The notes: a model not told the origin generated them from the letters alone. Numbered from the stretch's first letter, positions 26,265 to 35,903 are shown. The stretch is DNA of 64,000 nucleotides from Flammeovirgaceae bacterium SG7u.111 (GCA_034044135.1 CP139021.1:273501-337500); one strand, 5' to 3'. Numbers and translations are program-made.

Positions 26265-26591
26265 CTATACCTGCTTTTTCTTTTTCCCCTGCTTCTGCAA
26301 TAGCTTTATTAGCTCATCTTTATCTTTTAGTTGCTGTTTCAACAACTCTACCTGCTCTTTTAGGTATTTGATCTCCAATTCTTTCGAGATTTCTGTTACA
26401 TCTACGTCAACCGTCTCTTCGGTTTCGCCTTCCCACTTCTTCTTAAATTCTTCAAAAAGATCGGTAAGCTCATCAATACCCTGTTTTCCAAACGAGGTAG
26501 CAGTATTTCCTACTTGCTCAAATCCTTTAGAGATAAACTCTTTGGTGAATGCTTTAAACATTTTTTCGAAATTATCGTCTTTCTTTTCCAT
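26265..26591 (-). CDS. Small coiled-coil protein, unknown
   Basis: The 108-residue protein has no signal peptide or membrane helix. The first half is amphipathic (MFKAFTKEFISKGFEQVG), the middle is acidic, and about 65-103 is a heptad-rich coiled coil (IKYLKEQVELLKQQLKDKDE) with a lysine-rich end. The overall look recalls small phasin-like or nucleoid-associated coiled-coil proteins, but I do not recognise a family. It is convergent with the FecR gene, 29 bases apart. Confidence 0.6.
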   Translation of the reverse strand: MEKKDDNFEKMFKAFTKEFISKGFEQVGNTATSFGKQGIDELTDLFEEFKKKWEGETEETVDVDVTEISKELEIKYLKEQVELLKQQLKDKDELIKLLQKQGKKKKQV

Positions 26592-26996
26592 TAGTGTACC
26601 GCATCAAAAGTGAAATATTACCTGAATATACGATCAATATTCAAAGATTGTCAATTGATTTTTGTGACTTACCCATCACCACGCTGAGTGGCAATAAAAC
26701 TTTATATACGGCAAGGCTTGTGATATGCTATAAATCATAGGTGTTTATGCTTTCTAGTGATGGAATCGTTGATAATAATATAAATTTTAAATGTATTTTT
26801 TATGAAATTTATATAGAAGCAACCTTCCTTATGCTTTTTTAATTAATAATCATCAAAAAAAAGGAAAAACACTCTCAAGTTGACAAAAGTCATCATTCGT
26901 GGTGACCCCTATCATCACTCTCGCTACCGCTATGCAGATATATTTGATTAAAACAATTACAAACGTTGCCATTATCCATATAAAACAAAAATAACC
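26592..26996. other. Gene-free stretch upstream of tonB
   Basis: This 405-base AT-rich gap lies between the divergent coiled-coil protein and tonB genes. I see no RNA gene or clear repeat. It must contain both promoters. Confidence 0.4.
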
Positions 26997-27833
26997 ATGA
27001 ATAATATATTAAACACAATAGGGTTACCGGGCACAGTGGTTGCCTTTGGTTTACTCGTGGTTGGTATAATTGCCCTGTTCAGGCTTTACATCAACAGACA
27101 AGCTCATAAAGCCTTAAGTATGAACAAGGCGCAGGTGAATAATCATTTGGTAAAAAAATATCGAGGGGCTGACACTGGAAAGTTCCGAGGCATATTTTTC
27201 AACTTAGGTCTTATCCTTTCTCTAGGGTTTGTACTTGCCTTATTTGAATACAAGGATTATGACAAGGCAGAGCTAATGGTGCTTACTGGCGAAAGAATCG
27301 ATTTTGATGAAATGCAGGAAGTGCCCCCAACAGAGCAAAAGCCCCCTCCACCGCCAAAAGTTAGGGCTCCTGAAATTGTAGAAGTTCCAAACGAAGAAGA
27401 GATTCAAGAAGAAATTGAGGTGGATTTGGATATGGAAGCCGATGAGGAAACGATAGTAGAAGAGGTGCAAATGGTAATAGAAGAGGAGCCTGTAGTAGAA
27501 GAAGAAGCTGAGGAGATTTTTGAGATAGTAGAAGAGAGTGCGGCGTTTAAAGGTGGTATCAAAGCTTTTTACCAATACGTAGGAGATAACCTCAAATACC
27601 CAAGAAAAGCACTAAATATGCAGGTTTCTGGTAAAGTATATGTTCAGTTTGTGGTAGACAAAGACGGTACTATCACCGATGTGAAAACCATAAGGGGTAT
27701 TGGCTATGGCTGTGATGAAGAAGCAGAAAGAGTATTAAGAATCTCTCCTAAATGGAAAGCTGGTAAACAAAGAGGTAAAGCTGTGAAGCAAAGAATGGTC
27801 ATCCCTATTTCATTCAAGCTTGCAGATATATAA
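26997..27833 (+). CDS. tonB: TonB energy-transducing protein with acidic linker
   Basis: The 278-residue protein has two predicted membrane helices (about 10-30 and 65-83), a proline knot (PPPPP at 116-120), a long Glu/Val-rich linker (about 126-183) and the TonB C-terminal domain (about 186-276; YPRKALNMQVSGKVYVQFVV, GCDEEAERVL, PISFKL). TonB couples ExbB-ExbD proton flow to outer-membrane receptors such as those at 196 and 13384. The usual periplasmic linker is Pro/Lys-rich and basic; here the linker is strongly acidic. Two N-terminal helices are a variant known in Bacteroidota TonB proteins. ExbB and ExbD are not adjacent. Confidence 0.9.
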   Translation: MNNILNTIGLPGTVVAFGLLVVGIIALFRLYINRQAHKALSMNKAQVNNHLVKKYRGADTGKFRGIFFNLGLILSLGFVLALFEYKDYDKAELMVLTGERIDFDEMQEVPPTEQKPPPPPKVRAPEIVEVPNEEEIQEEIEVDLDMEADEETIVEEVQMVIEEEPVVEEEAEEIFEIVEESAAFKGGIKAFYQYVGDNLKYPRKALNMQVSGKVYVQFVVDKDGTITDVKTIRGIGYGCDEEAERVLRISPKWKAGKQRGKAVKQRMVIPISFKLADI

Positions 27834-27875
27834 TAGTTGATTGTATAGAATTAAAACAATAAATTTAGTTGTAAA

Positions 27876-27916
27876 AAAAACTAAGGGCGAGTGCTGATGC
27901 ATCTCGCCCTTTTTAT
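27876..27916. terminator. Bidirectional terminator between tonB and the phosphorylase gene
   Basis: AAGGGCGAG (27883-27891) pairs with CTCGCCCTT (27903-27911). An A-run precedes and a T-run follows, so it serves both convergent genes. Confidence 0.9.
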
Positions 27917-27935
27917 ATTTCATTTTAGACTTCCA

Positions 27936-28817
27936 TCAGAGTAGAAGTGTGCGTTCCAATACTTTTTTTATCAATTCGTCCACTGCCTTTTTGGGGTCTG
28001 GAGAAAACTCTTGGGTAGCCCTGTTGGCAATAATGGCATTGCAAGAAAGCATTTCGTGCCCCAAAATCCTACCAAGCGCATAATAAGCAGAAGTCTCCAT
28101 TTCAAAGTTGCTCAGCTCAAAATCTCCTTCTTTGTAGGAGCTCAGGTTGTCCATTAGCCAAGGGAGCTTTAGCTCGTAGCGTAGCTTTCGTCCTTGGGGG
28201 GCATAAAAGCCAGGGCTAGTAACGGTGTTGCCCTTTACCAAACCTTCCCCCACTATTTCCAGTAGTTTTTCCGAACTATGAACGCAGTAGGGAGTAAAAG
28301 GCAAGCCTATTAGCTCTTGTAGTTCGTTGCCTATTTCTTGTTCCTCCTTGGTTAGTTCAAGTTCATAAAAACACATGAGCGTATCTAGCCCTACCCCTGC
28401 CTTGGAGGCAACGTGGCTGTCGTACGGGATAGAGGCTTGCATACTTCCCGAAGTGCCTATTCGGATGATATTGAGCGCTGTATGTTTGGCTCTGTCTTGC
28501 CTAGTAGACAGGTCGATATTTACCAATGCATCTAATTCGTGCATAAGTATTTCAACATTGTCTGTACCTATTCCAGAGGAAATTACGCTCAACCTTTTGC
28601 CCCTATAGTAGCCCGTGTGGGTTACAAATTCTCTCTTGGAAATTTTATATTCGACCTCATTGAAATACTTACTTACCATCCCAACTCTATCGGGGTCGCC
28701 AACTGTCAAAATAGTATCAGCTATTTGGTGAGGAAGTAGGTTTAGGTGGTAAATGCTGCCGTCTGGATTTAATATCAGCTCGGATTCAGGATAAAAGTTT
28801 GGTTTTGTTTCGGACAT
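27936..28817 (-). CDS. udp: Uridine phosphorylase-like nucleoside phosphorylase
   Basis: The 293-residue protein belongs to the PNP/UDP family: the phosphate-site segment VGDPDRVGMVSKYF, SSGIGTDNVEILMHEL, the IRIGTSGSM motif and the ribose-site segment FEMETSAYYALG are all visible. It cleaves uridine (and perhaps other nucleosides) with phosphate into base and ribose-1-phosphate in the cytoplasm for salvage. It is somewhat longer than E. coli Udp (253). The exact nucleoside preference is inferred from the general resemblance. It stands alone on the minus strand. Confidence 0.85.
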   Translation of the reverse strand: MSETKPNFYPESELILNPDGSIYHLNLLPHQIADTILTVGDPDRVGMVSKYFNEVEYKISKREFVTHTGYYRGKRLSVISSGIGTDNVEILMHELDALVNIDLSTRQDRAKHTALNIIRIGTSGSMQASIPYDSHVASKAGVGLDTLMCFYELELTKEEQEIGNELQELIGLPFTPYCVHSSEKLLEIVGEGLVKGNTVTSPGFYAPQGRKLRYELKLPWLMDNLSSYKEGDFELSNFEMETSAYYALGRILGHEMLSCNAIIANRATQEFSPDPKKAVDELIKKVLERTLLL

Positions 28818-29072
28818 GCTTTTTTAAATTGTTGAAGGTGTTTTCTTGAAAAAACCGAAATTTTATTGGATATTGCTATATAATGAAATCAAGCTATGTA
28901 TTCAATTTCCTCCCTATGATATTTTTGAGAAAAAAGTGAGGATGCCTACATGGAGTTTTAAAAATACTCTTACCCCAAAAAGAATTGTCAAAATTGGCAC
29001 TAAACATACAAACCCAAATGTAGGTCTTGGTGTTATAGTTAAAAACCGATATTTATTTATAGTCACCTTAGT

Positions 29073-29414
29073 ATGAAAACGATTGAAGAATTATCATTAG
29101 AAAACATCGTACAAATAGAAAAGTACCTCAGTGGAAAAATGAGTAATAGAGAAGCAAATGCTTTTGAAGAAAAGTTGAGGCGCGATGAGGAATTGTGTGA
29201 TGATTTTGAGATGATAAACGAGGAGATAAATAAAAAAGGTAAGAGTCTTCGCTGGGGATATAATCCTTATTCCAATCCTCAAGATCGTAATGTGGTGAGG
29301 ATGGAACGTAAGAGGCAAATAGGAAAAACCTTAACTGGAAATGGCTTTTTAGCTCTTGCAGTTATGTTGATTATGGTTGCGATTTGCGCTGTAATGATAG
29401 CTGTGGCAGGCTAG
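29073..29414 (+). CDS. Small anti-sigma-like membrane protein, unknown
   Basis: The 113-residue protein has an N-terminal helical part (IEKYLSGKMSNREANAFEEKLRRDEEL) like the start of Bacteroidota anti-sigma and FecR-type proteins, a basic middle part and one C-terminal membrane helix (about 90-112). It lacks a periplasmic domain. No sigma factor gene is adjacent. It may be a tail-anchored regulator or an orphan sigma-binding protein; this is inference from the N-terminal pattern. Confidence 0.6.
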   Translation: MKTIEELSLENIVQIEKYLSGKMSNREANAFEEKLRRDEELCDDFEMINEEINKKGKSLRWGYNPYSNPQDRNVVRMERKRQIGKTLTGNGFLALAVMLIMVAICAVMIAVAG

Positions 29415-29426
29415 GTTTTTAAGGGA

Positions 29427-29700
29427 TTACTCCTTCTTCCCTAATTTTAATTTATAAAGTCCCAGCTGTGCAGTAACAAATAATGTTTTTCCATCTTCCC
29501 CACCAAATGCACAATTGGTAGCCACTTCAGGAGATGAAACAGTTCCTAAGTAGTGTTTTCCCTTGGCATCAAAAATACCCACTCCACCTGATCCAGTGCA
29601 GTACAAGTTTAAGTTTCCCTCAATATCTACTTTCAGCGCTTCAGATCTTCTCTTTCCTTCAAGCTCCCAAAAAAAGTGAGAGGTAGCGTATAGTAAGGTG
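29427..29700 (-). pseudogene. Gluconolactonase/SMP-30 C-terminal remnant
   Basis: The readable part (FFWELEGKRRSEALKVD, GNLNLYCTGSGGVGIFD, YLGTVSSPEVATNCAFGG, GKTLFVTAQLGLYKLKL) matches the last blades of SMP-30/gluconolactonase proteins, which are normally about 280-350 residues. Only about 85 residues remain. The open frame continues to an ATG at 29768, but that extension reads through the terminator of the neighbouring gene (29722-29747) and has no family likeness. This is therefore a broken gene left by a deletion or recombination near 29.70 kb. The intact enzyme would hydrolyse sugar lactones. Confidence 0.75.
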
Positions 29701-29721
29701 GGCGCATCATTATTATTTGGC

Positions 29722-29747
29722 AAAAAAAGCCCGACTAGCGGGCTTTT
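29722..29747 (-). terminator. Terminator of the small secreted-protein gene
   Basis: AAAGCCCG (29726-29733) pairs with CGGGCTTT (29739-29746). On the minus strand it is followed by a T-run and lies just after the stop codon at 29770. It lies inside the open frame of the gluconolactonase remnant. Confidence 0.8.
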
Positions 29748-29769
29748 GAATTTCTTTGATGGAGGCAAA

Positions 29770-30174
29770 TTAGTTTACATCAACTCTGTAAGCCTTCCAT
29801 TTCCATTCGTGGTTTTTATTGCGAGCAGTTCCCTCAATCAATCCTTCGTGCACCATTGTGCCCTCATACACGGAAAAATTGTTGTTATAGCTAAAGTGGA
29901 TAACGCCCTCAGATTGTTTCCATACATCGTTGTCAGGAGTTACATCGTGAGGATGTGTGGTGAACAATTGTCCATTTGCGGCAAAGTGAAGTTGGTACGA
30001 AATATCATCGTCTACATAATGCCAGATAGTTTCAGTTATATTATCTTCTATTCGAACTGCCTCGTCTTCTATTCGGACCGTTTTGTTGTCGCCTTCTGAC
30101 CCAGAAACTCCAATACCTGTTACCTGAAAGAGCAGGCTTGCCAAAACAAGAGTACTTAATTTGATAAACATCAT
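29770..30174 (-). CDS. Small secreted protein, lipocalin-like fold possible, unknown
   Basis: The 134-residue protein has a signal peptide (about 1-25), a duplicated short motif (TVRIEDEAVRIED) and a beta-rich body with aromatic pairs (ETIWHYVDDD, YQLHFAANGQLFTTHP, WKQSEGVIHFSYNN, WKWKAYRVD). The strand pattern resembles small lipocalin-like or META-like periplasmic proteins, but no family is certain. Its own terminator follows the stop. Confidence 0.6.
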   Translation of the reverse strand: MMFIKLSTLVLASLLFQVTGIGVSGSEGDNKTVRIEDEAVRIEDNITETIWHYVDDDISYQLHFAANGQLFTTHPHDVTPDNDVWKQSEGVIHFSYNNNFSVYEGTMVHEGLIEGTARNKNHEWKWKAYRVDVN

Positions 30175-30772
30175 GATAGTTTAATTTTATAGCTTCAGTT
30201 TAATCCAGTTAGTCGTTTTTACCCATCCAGAATTGCGGATAAAGGTATTTTGTTAGGTCAGATTCTGATGTTGTGTTTTTCAGTTTTTAATTATCTATAA
30301 AACAAAAGTAATGAATTATATAAATAATATTACATGACATTAACTTCTGGTAACATAAAGGCAAACTAGCTTAATTTGCCTCTAAGGCAATTTACTGCAT
30401 TATATACACTGAGAAACGGATATATAAACAAAATAAATCATACGTGTAAGGTTTTTTGGGTTTTCGTAAAAAAACAGGCTTAGGTTTATAAATTGTATAA
30501 CTTGGTATATATTGTTTGATCAAAAAAATAGGCTCTTTATAAACCTGCTTGAGAACTCAAGTAATGGAAAATTTTTAAGATGGGCAGTGAAGAAGAAGGT
30601 CAGAGACTGGAAAAAATAAAACTCCAAAAGGTTATTTTTCTAACTTCACTTTAATATTTAAACTATCATCCCTAAACTAGGTTTTCTGAGGTATCAAACG
30701 TAACAATAAAGAACCGAAACAAAATACTACTTCCAAGGGCTGTTCATCTAAATATTGAACAAGTTTCAAACT
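30175..30772. other. Long AT-rich gene-free stretch
   Basis: About 600 bases upstream of the transporter-ATPase gene carry no convincing open frame, RNA or repeat. The length suggests a long leader or several control sites for the large downstream gene. I see nothing specific. Confidence 0.4.
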
Positions 30773-33700
30773 ATGGCTAAAGCAAGAAAATTCGGAACAT
30801 TTGGGGGAGTTTTCACCCCATCTATCCTCACTATTTTGGGTGTGATCATGTACCTAAGGTTGCCCTGGATTATTGGGCAGGCTGGGCTGTATGCCACCTT
30901 AGGCATTGTGTTCATTGCCCATCTTATTTCAGCTACTACAGGGTTGAGTGTTGCCTCCATCGCTACCGATAAGAAGGTAAAAACTGGGGGTACTTATTAT
31001 ATGATATCCCGAAGCTTGGGCTTGCCCATAGGCGGTACGCTTGGTTTAGCGCTTTTTGTAGGGCTCGCATTTAGCGTCAGCTTGTATCTCATCGGTTTTT
31101 CCGAGAGCTTTTTGGGCTACTGGGATTTTGAGGTCACCAAAAATAATATCAGGATTGCAGGGACAATTGTGTTGGTAATTGTTACTACGGTCACGTTCAT
31201 CAGTACTTCGCTGGCTATCCGCTCGCAGTACATCATCATGACCACCATTATTCTGAGTTTGATATCGGTGCTGCTGGGTAGCCATGATCTCCATCCCGTA
31301 GTGCCTACCTTAGAGCCTATTGCCGATGCTGCTCCTTTTATAGTGCTTTTTGGAATTTTCTTTCCTGCAGTAACAGGTTTTGAGGCTGGGGTTTCGATGT
31401 CGGGAGATTTGGAAAACCCAAAAAAATCTATCCCTATGGGGACTATAGCAGCTATTGTGGTTGGTTTGTTGGTGTATGTCGGGTTGTCTTTTTACTTTTC
31501 CTACACTGTAGCTCCTGAGGCCTTATTTGGAAACAAGCAAGTACTTTCCGAGATCGCACTTATCCCCGAATTAGTAGTAGCGGGAATTTGGGGAGCAACA
31601 CTTTCTTCTGCCTTGGGTAGTATTTTAGGTGCGCCACGGATTTTACAGGCGACGGCGATGGATAAGATTACGCCTAAGGTTTTTGCCAAGGGTGTAGGGG
31701 CGTCCAATGAGCCTAGGAATGCGGTCATCCTTACGTTTATCATTGCCGAAGCAGGTATCTTAATTGGTGAATTGGATATCATTGCCCGAGTGGTTTCCAT
31801 GTTTTTTATCACCACTTACGGCTTTTTGAACCTGAGCGCCACCATAGAAAGCTGGGCAAGTTCTGATTTCCGACCAGAGTTTCGCATCCCTCGTTTTGTG
31901 AGTATCATAGGAGCACTGGCGTGTTTCATTGTAATGATACAGCTTGATATTGTTGCACTAATTGGGGCAACTATTCTATTAGGTTTGGTCTATTTGTACC
32001 TCAAAAGAAAAGAACTCACCCTTTCTACAGGCGATACGTGGAGCAGCTTTTGGGCTTCCCTTGTTCGGGTAGGTTTGGGCAGGCTTTCCCTCCAAAAGTC
32101 GCAAGTCCGCAACTGGCGACCCAATATCATCCTGTTTAGTGGAGCGGGCCAGCAAGACCGACGACACCTGTTGGATTTTGGAACGGCAGCCATTGGCAAG
32201 TTGGGCTTGCTCTCCAACTTTGAGCTGATAGAAGATAAAAAAACGACCGCCGTCATCAGTAGGAATTTGCACCAAGAAAGCAAAGATTCGAACAGTGAAG
32301 ATGGCGTTTTTACCCGTACGCACACCTGCCAAAATGTGTATGACGGTATCGATACCATCACGAGTACTTTTGGGTTTTCGGGCGTAGACCCGAACACGAT
32401 CTTGATGGGCTGGGCGCCTCATACCAAAGAACCTGTGCGGTTTACCCAATTACTAGGCAAATTCCAGCAGCAGGGCATGAGCATTTTGCTGCTCAATTAC
32501 CATAAGGAGCAGCAGTTTAAAGATAGAAAAGAGGTAGATATTTGGTGGGATGGAAAAGGGAATTTTATCACCTTCGCCCTCACTTCGTACAAATTTTTAC
32601 TTTCTAATATAGATTGGAAAAGGGCAGATGCGCGGCTGATAATTTATACCAACGAGCCGATAATCGACACCACCACGGTGTACAAATACCTCGGGAATTT
32701 GCTAGAGGAAATGAGGCTCAACTTGGAGATAAAGATTGTGACCTTGCCTTTTGGCGAAGACCAATTGTACAAACTCATCCAAGAAGAGTCAAAAGATGCA
32801 GGTTTGGTGATTACTTCTTTGCCCAAAATAGAAAATGGGAACGAAGCAGAAGTATATGCCAAAACCAATGCCCTGACGCAAATAGATGCTTCGGTGATGT
32901 TTGGTTGGGCTTCGGAAAGCTTCAGTGATGTGGAGATAAAAACCGCTCCGCTAGAGGTAGTTCGACCCAAAAAGATTTCGGAAGACAAGAAGTTGCTACC
33001 ACTTTTAGAACGACCCAATTTGCCTCAAAAAGTAAAAGCTCGCACCGAATTGGAACAGCTTTTTGACGCTACTCAGGGGCAAATAGTGGCGGCATCGGAC
33101 AGGGGAATAGACCCTATGTTGCAGCTTAATGCCAGTTTGGTGGACGAGGTGGTCAAAATCTTGAGAAAGGGGAAAAACCAGTTGAGTCGCTTGGTGAAAA
33201 ATGAATCTCCTACGTTGGTAAGTGATGCCTTGAACGCAAGGGAAGAAGCATTGCAAAGCCTGATAGAAGTATTTGAAAGCAGGAGGGATGAAGATATTGA
33301 AAGGCAAAATGATTTTTTTGAAAATGTAATAACTTTGGTAGGTGGCATAGCGACGCCTGTGCAAAACTTGCCTTATACGCTAGAAGTGCATTATTCCAAA
33401 GAGGAGCTAGATGCCAATAAAGAACTGTTGGGGAAATTTGGTTTGGGGCAGCGACTGAACTATCGCCTTTTCAAAAAAGATGCGACGTACAGAATGCGTT
33501 TTCGCAAGCTGGTGGCAGGGTTTTACCTCAGCCGAGGGCTGCGCTCCGTGCGCCGAATGAGCGAGCAGATGATGGCTGAATCGAACGGATTTTATCACCA
33601 AATCCAAGTAGCTCTTTTTGATTATAACAAAAAACTAAACCCTGAAGAATTTTCACCAGACGATACATCGCTGGAATTCCTCAACCAGAGTATTGGCAAG

Positions 33701-35902
33701 CTTACGACGATAAAAAAGGCAGATGGAGAGCGTTTCATTTCTTATCGAAATACGTTGCTACTCAACAACCTCAAATATTTCGAGCAGATTTCGGAACATA
33801 TAGACGACCTTACGGCAAACCAACGTACGAAAAAAGGCTTGAAACCTTCCAAAAAAGACAAGGCTTTTCTCGATGTGTTCGATGGCTTGGCAGGGACTTG
33901 GAAGGCAAATGAAATTGCCAGTATTAACTTCCTTATTTTAGAATTGCACCTGCTGAGGTTTAGCAATTTGGTGGGGCGAGAAATTGGCAAACTCAAAGAT
34001 AGCTTGAAGTACAACCTTCAGGAGACCATAAAAAGCTACGATCCGTACATAAAAGCTTTCCAAAAACTGGAACGCCAAATCAGCACTGCTAAGCAGCCTA
34101 CGGCGGATTTCCCTTCGGAAAGTATGCCGCTAGCGCTACAAGAGCGAAGTGCAATTCAGCAGTGCGTAGAGCAGATTTTGAAAGGAATAGAGCAGTTGCC
34201 AAATAGCTTGGTGGTGTTGGATATAGAGGCGCTTGGTAGTAGCGAACAAGAGTGGCTCAATGAGTTGGAAAGTTTGGAGATTTTCCCAGCCAAAACGGTG
34301 AACTTCTTGGTGAATACCGAGTTTGTGGACGAGCTGCCGAAGCTTCCCCAGCAACTTGGGAAAGACTTGGTAGAAGCTGGGCAGGTGATAAACGATGCGG
34401 TAAGGATTTCGACATTTAGCGTAGAAAATACTACGTCGCAGGAGTGGGAAAGTGAGGAGAAAAGAAAAGAGGTAAAAAGCTTGGTGAAGGAAGAAAAAGA
34501 TCGGCTGAAAACCATGACCGAATCTTTGGAAACGAAGCTCAATGAAAGATTGGAAGAACTGGACGAGCTTTTGGACGATTTATACGAAAAGCTGAACCCG
34601 TATGCGGTCATCAAGCTTGCCGACAACCTTTCGGGCAACCTTCGGGCACAGACCCAATCAAAAGTATTTTACAATGTAGAAACCTTGTTTAGGTCTATAA
34701 GTGAAAATATAGAATCGCAACTGATAAACTTGCGCTACCGCCGCAGCGAGGGCGTTTTGGCGGCTAGAAATTTCCAAAAGAAGGAAAATAGGGACAGCTC
34801 GTGGATGGCGGGACTGATCGATATTTCGCGAAAACTTCAGCCCAAAGCTGAGGTACTGGACAGCCTTCCGTTTTTCTACAAACAACTCTTTTTGAGCGGA
34901 CACGCAAGTGGGACGGAGCTGTGGCTTGGAAGGGAAAAAGAACTCCAATTGGCAGGGCAGGCTATTGACGCATTCCGAAGAGGAAACTCGGGCGGAATCT
35001 TGGTGACAGGCGAGCCTGGCGAGGGCAAGGCCTTCCTTTCATCGTTTATCGCCCAGCGCTTTTTCGATAAAAAACATTCCTTCACGGTAAATCCACCAGA
35101 AGAGCGGTCGATCTCTTTGGAGGGCTTCACACTTGCCCTCCAACTGGCTACGGGCAAAGGCGGAACCATTGACCAAATAATGACTAAAATCCCAGAGAAC
35201 TCAGTGTTGGTGCTCAACGATTTGGAGCTTTGGTGGGAACGCTCGGTAGGGGGCATGGTAGTGATAGAAGAGTTGGAGCGGTTGATAGATCGCTATGGAC
35301 AGAAGTGCTTGTTCATCGGAAATATCAATATTTACACCTTCAAGCTCATCAACCAAATGCGGGATTTGGAGTCGAGTTTTATTCGAATTATTCGCTGTCG
35401 CCCGCTCAATGCGGAGGAACTTCGCAACGTGATTATGCTGAGACATCGCTCAAGCCAACTTAGGTTTCAGCTCGATACTGTGGATGAACGACAAATTTCC
35501 AAATGGAAAATTGCAGGCTTGTTTACCAAGTATTTCGATTTCTCGAAAGGGAATGTGGGGGTTGCCCTCCAGTCGTGGATTGGGAATATTTATAAGGTGG
35601 AAAATGGCGTGGTGCACATAGAGCAACCTACTCCTATTTCGCTAGCTGTCTTCCAAAAAATCCCAGCCAGTTGGGTGATTTTATTGGTGCAGTTGCTGCT
35701 GCACAAGCACCTAACTTCCAAAGATATCAGCCGCCTGCTCGACTTGGATGAGCTGGATGTATTCCGCATGCTCAATGCTATGAAACGCTCGGGGATAGTG
35801 GCAGAGAATAAGGGCTATTTTGAGATAGAACGGTTTGTCCGACCTGTGGTGATAGAAGCCCTACTCGAAAATGAGGTGATTAGTGATAAGACTTTAAGTT
35901 AA
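30773..35902 (+). CDS. SLC12-type cation-chloride cotransporter fused to a C-terminal AAA-type ATPase
   Basis: The ATG at 30773 (1709 residues) fits the family start better than TTG at 30755. Residues 1-430 form an APC-fold permease with clear SLC12 motifs: MYLRLPWIIGQAG in helix 1, TGLSVASIAT, GGTYYMISRSLG and VSMSGDLENPKKSIPMGT. Residues about 440-690 match the SLC12 cytoplasmic domain (RNWRPNIILFSGAG). Residues about 700-1380 are mostly helical, with a coiled coil near 1240-1275. Residues about 1385-1709 form an ATPase-like domain: Walker A GEPGEGKA (1413-1420, Ala in place of the usual Ser/Thr), Walker B-like VLVLNDLELWW, a sensor-1-like LFIGNIN, then a winged-helix-like end. Known SLC12 proteins need no ATP, so the ATPase may gate transport or signal. 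A GNAT gene follows one base after the stop. Confidence 0.85.
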   Translation: MAKARKFGTFGGVFTPSILTILGVIMYLRLPWIIGQAGLYATLGIVFIAHLISATTGLSVASIATDKKVKTGGTYYMISRSLGLPIGGTLGLALFVGLAFSVSLYLIGFSESFLGYWDFEVTKNNIRIAGTIVLVIVTTVTFISTSLAIRSQYIIMTTIILSLISVLLGSHDLHPVVPTLEPIADAAPFIVLFGIFFPAVTGFEAGVSMSGDLENPKKSIPMGTIAAIVVGLLVYVGLSFYFSYTVAPEALFGNKQVLSEIALIPELVVAGIWGATLSSALGSILGAPRILQATAMDKITPKVFAKGVGASNEPRNAVILTFIIAEAGILIGELDIIARVVSMFFITTYGFLNLSATIESWASSDFRPEFRIPRFVSIIGALACFIVMIQLDIVALIGATILLGLVYLYLKRKELTLSTGDTWSSFWASLVRVGLGRLSLQKSQVRNWRPNIILFSGAGQQDRRHLLDFGTAAIGKLGLLSNFELIEDKKTTAVISRNLHQESKDSNSEDGVFTRTHTCQNVYDGIDTITSTFGFSGVDPNTILMGWAPHTKEPVRFTQLLGKFQQQGMSILLLNYHKEQQFKDRKEVDIWWDGKGNFITFALTSYKFLLSNIDWKRADARLIIYTNEPIIDTTTVYKYLGNLLEEMRLNLEIKIVTLPFGEDQLYKLIQEESKDAGLVITSLPKIENGNEAEVYAKTNALTQIDASVMFGWASESFSDVEIKTAPLEVVRPKKISEDKKLLPLLERPNLPQKVKARTELEQLFDATQGQIVAASDRGIDPMLQLNASLVDEVVKILRKGKNQLSRLVKNESPTLVSDALNAREEALQSLIEVFESRRDEDIERQNDFFENVITLVGGIATPVQNLPYTLEVHYSKEELDANKELLGKFGLGQRLNYRLFKKDATYRMRFRKLVAGFYLSRGLRSVRRMSEQMMAESNGFYHQIQVALFDYNKKLNPEEFSPDDTSLEFLNQSIGKLTTIKKADGERFISYRNTLLLNNLKYFEQISEHIDDLTANQRTKKGLKPSKKDKAFLDVFDGLAGTWKANEIASINFLILELHLLRFSNLVGREIGKLKDSLKYNLQETIKSYDPYIKAFQKLERQISTAKQPTADFPSESMPLALQERSAIQQCVEQILKGIEQLPNSLVVLDIEALGSSEQEWLNELESLEIFPAKTVNFLVNTEFVDELPKLPQQLGKDLVEAGQVINDAVRISTFSVENTTSQEWESEEKRKEVKSLVKEEKDRLKTMTESLETKLNERLEELDELLDDLYEKLNPYAVIKLADNLSGNLRAQTQSKVFYNVETLFRSISENIESQLINLRYRRSEGVLAARNFQKKENRDSSWMAGLIDISRKLQPKAEVLDSLPFFYKQLFLSGHASGTELWLGREKELQLAGQAIDAFRRGNSGGILVTGEPGEGKAFLSSFIAQRFFDKKHSFTVNPPEERSISLEGFTLALQLATGKGGTIDQIMTKIPENSVLVLNDLELWWERSVGGMVVIEELERLIDRYGQKCLFIGNINIYTFKLINQMRDLESSFIRIIRCRPLNAEELRNVIMLRHRSSQLRFQLDTVDERQISKWKIAGLFTKYFDFSKGNVGVALQSWIGNIYKVENGVVHIEQPTPISLAVFQKIPASWVILLVQLLLHKHLTSKDISRLLDLDELDVFRMLNAMKRSGIVAENKGYFEIERFVRPVVIEALLENEVISDKTLS

Positions 35903-35903
35903 G

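Noticed and set aside
28846-29076. 76-codon plus-strand frame overlapping the start of the small anti-sigma-like gene
   Set aside because: It starts with TTG, has no recognisable features and covers an AT-rich promoter region between divergent genes.
29701-29768. N-terminal part of the 113-codon frame as a real protein start
   Set aside because: It is translated from the neighbour's terminator hairpin; only the part below about 29700 resembles a protein family.
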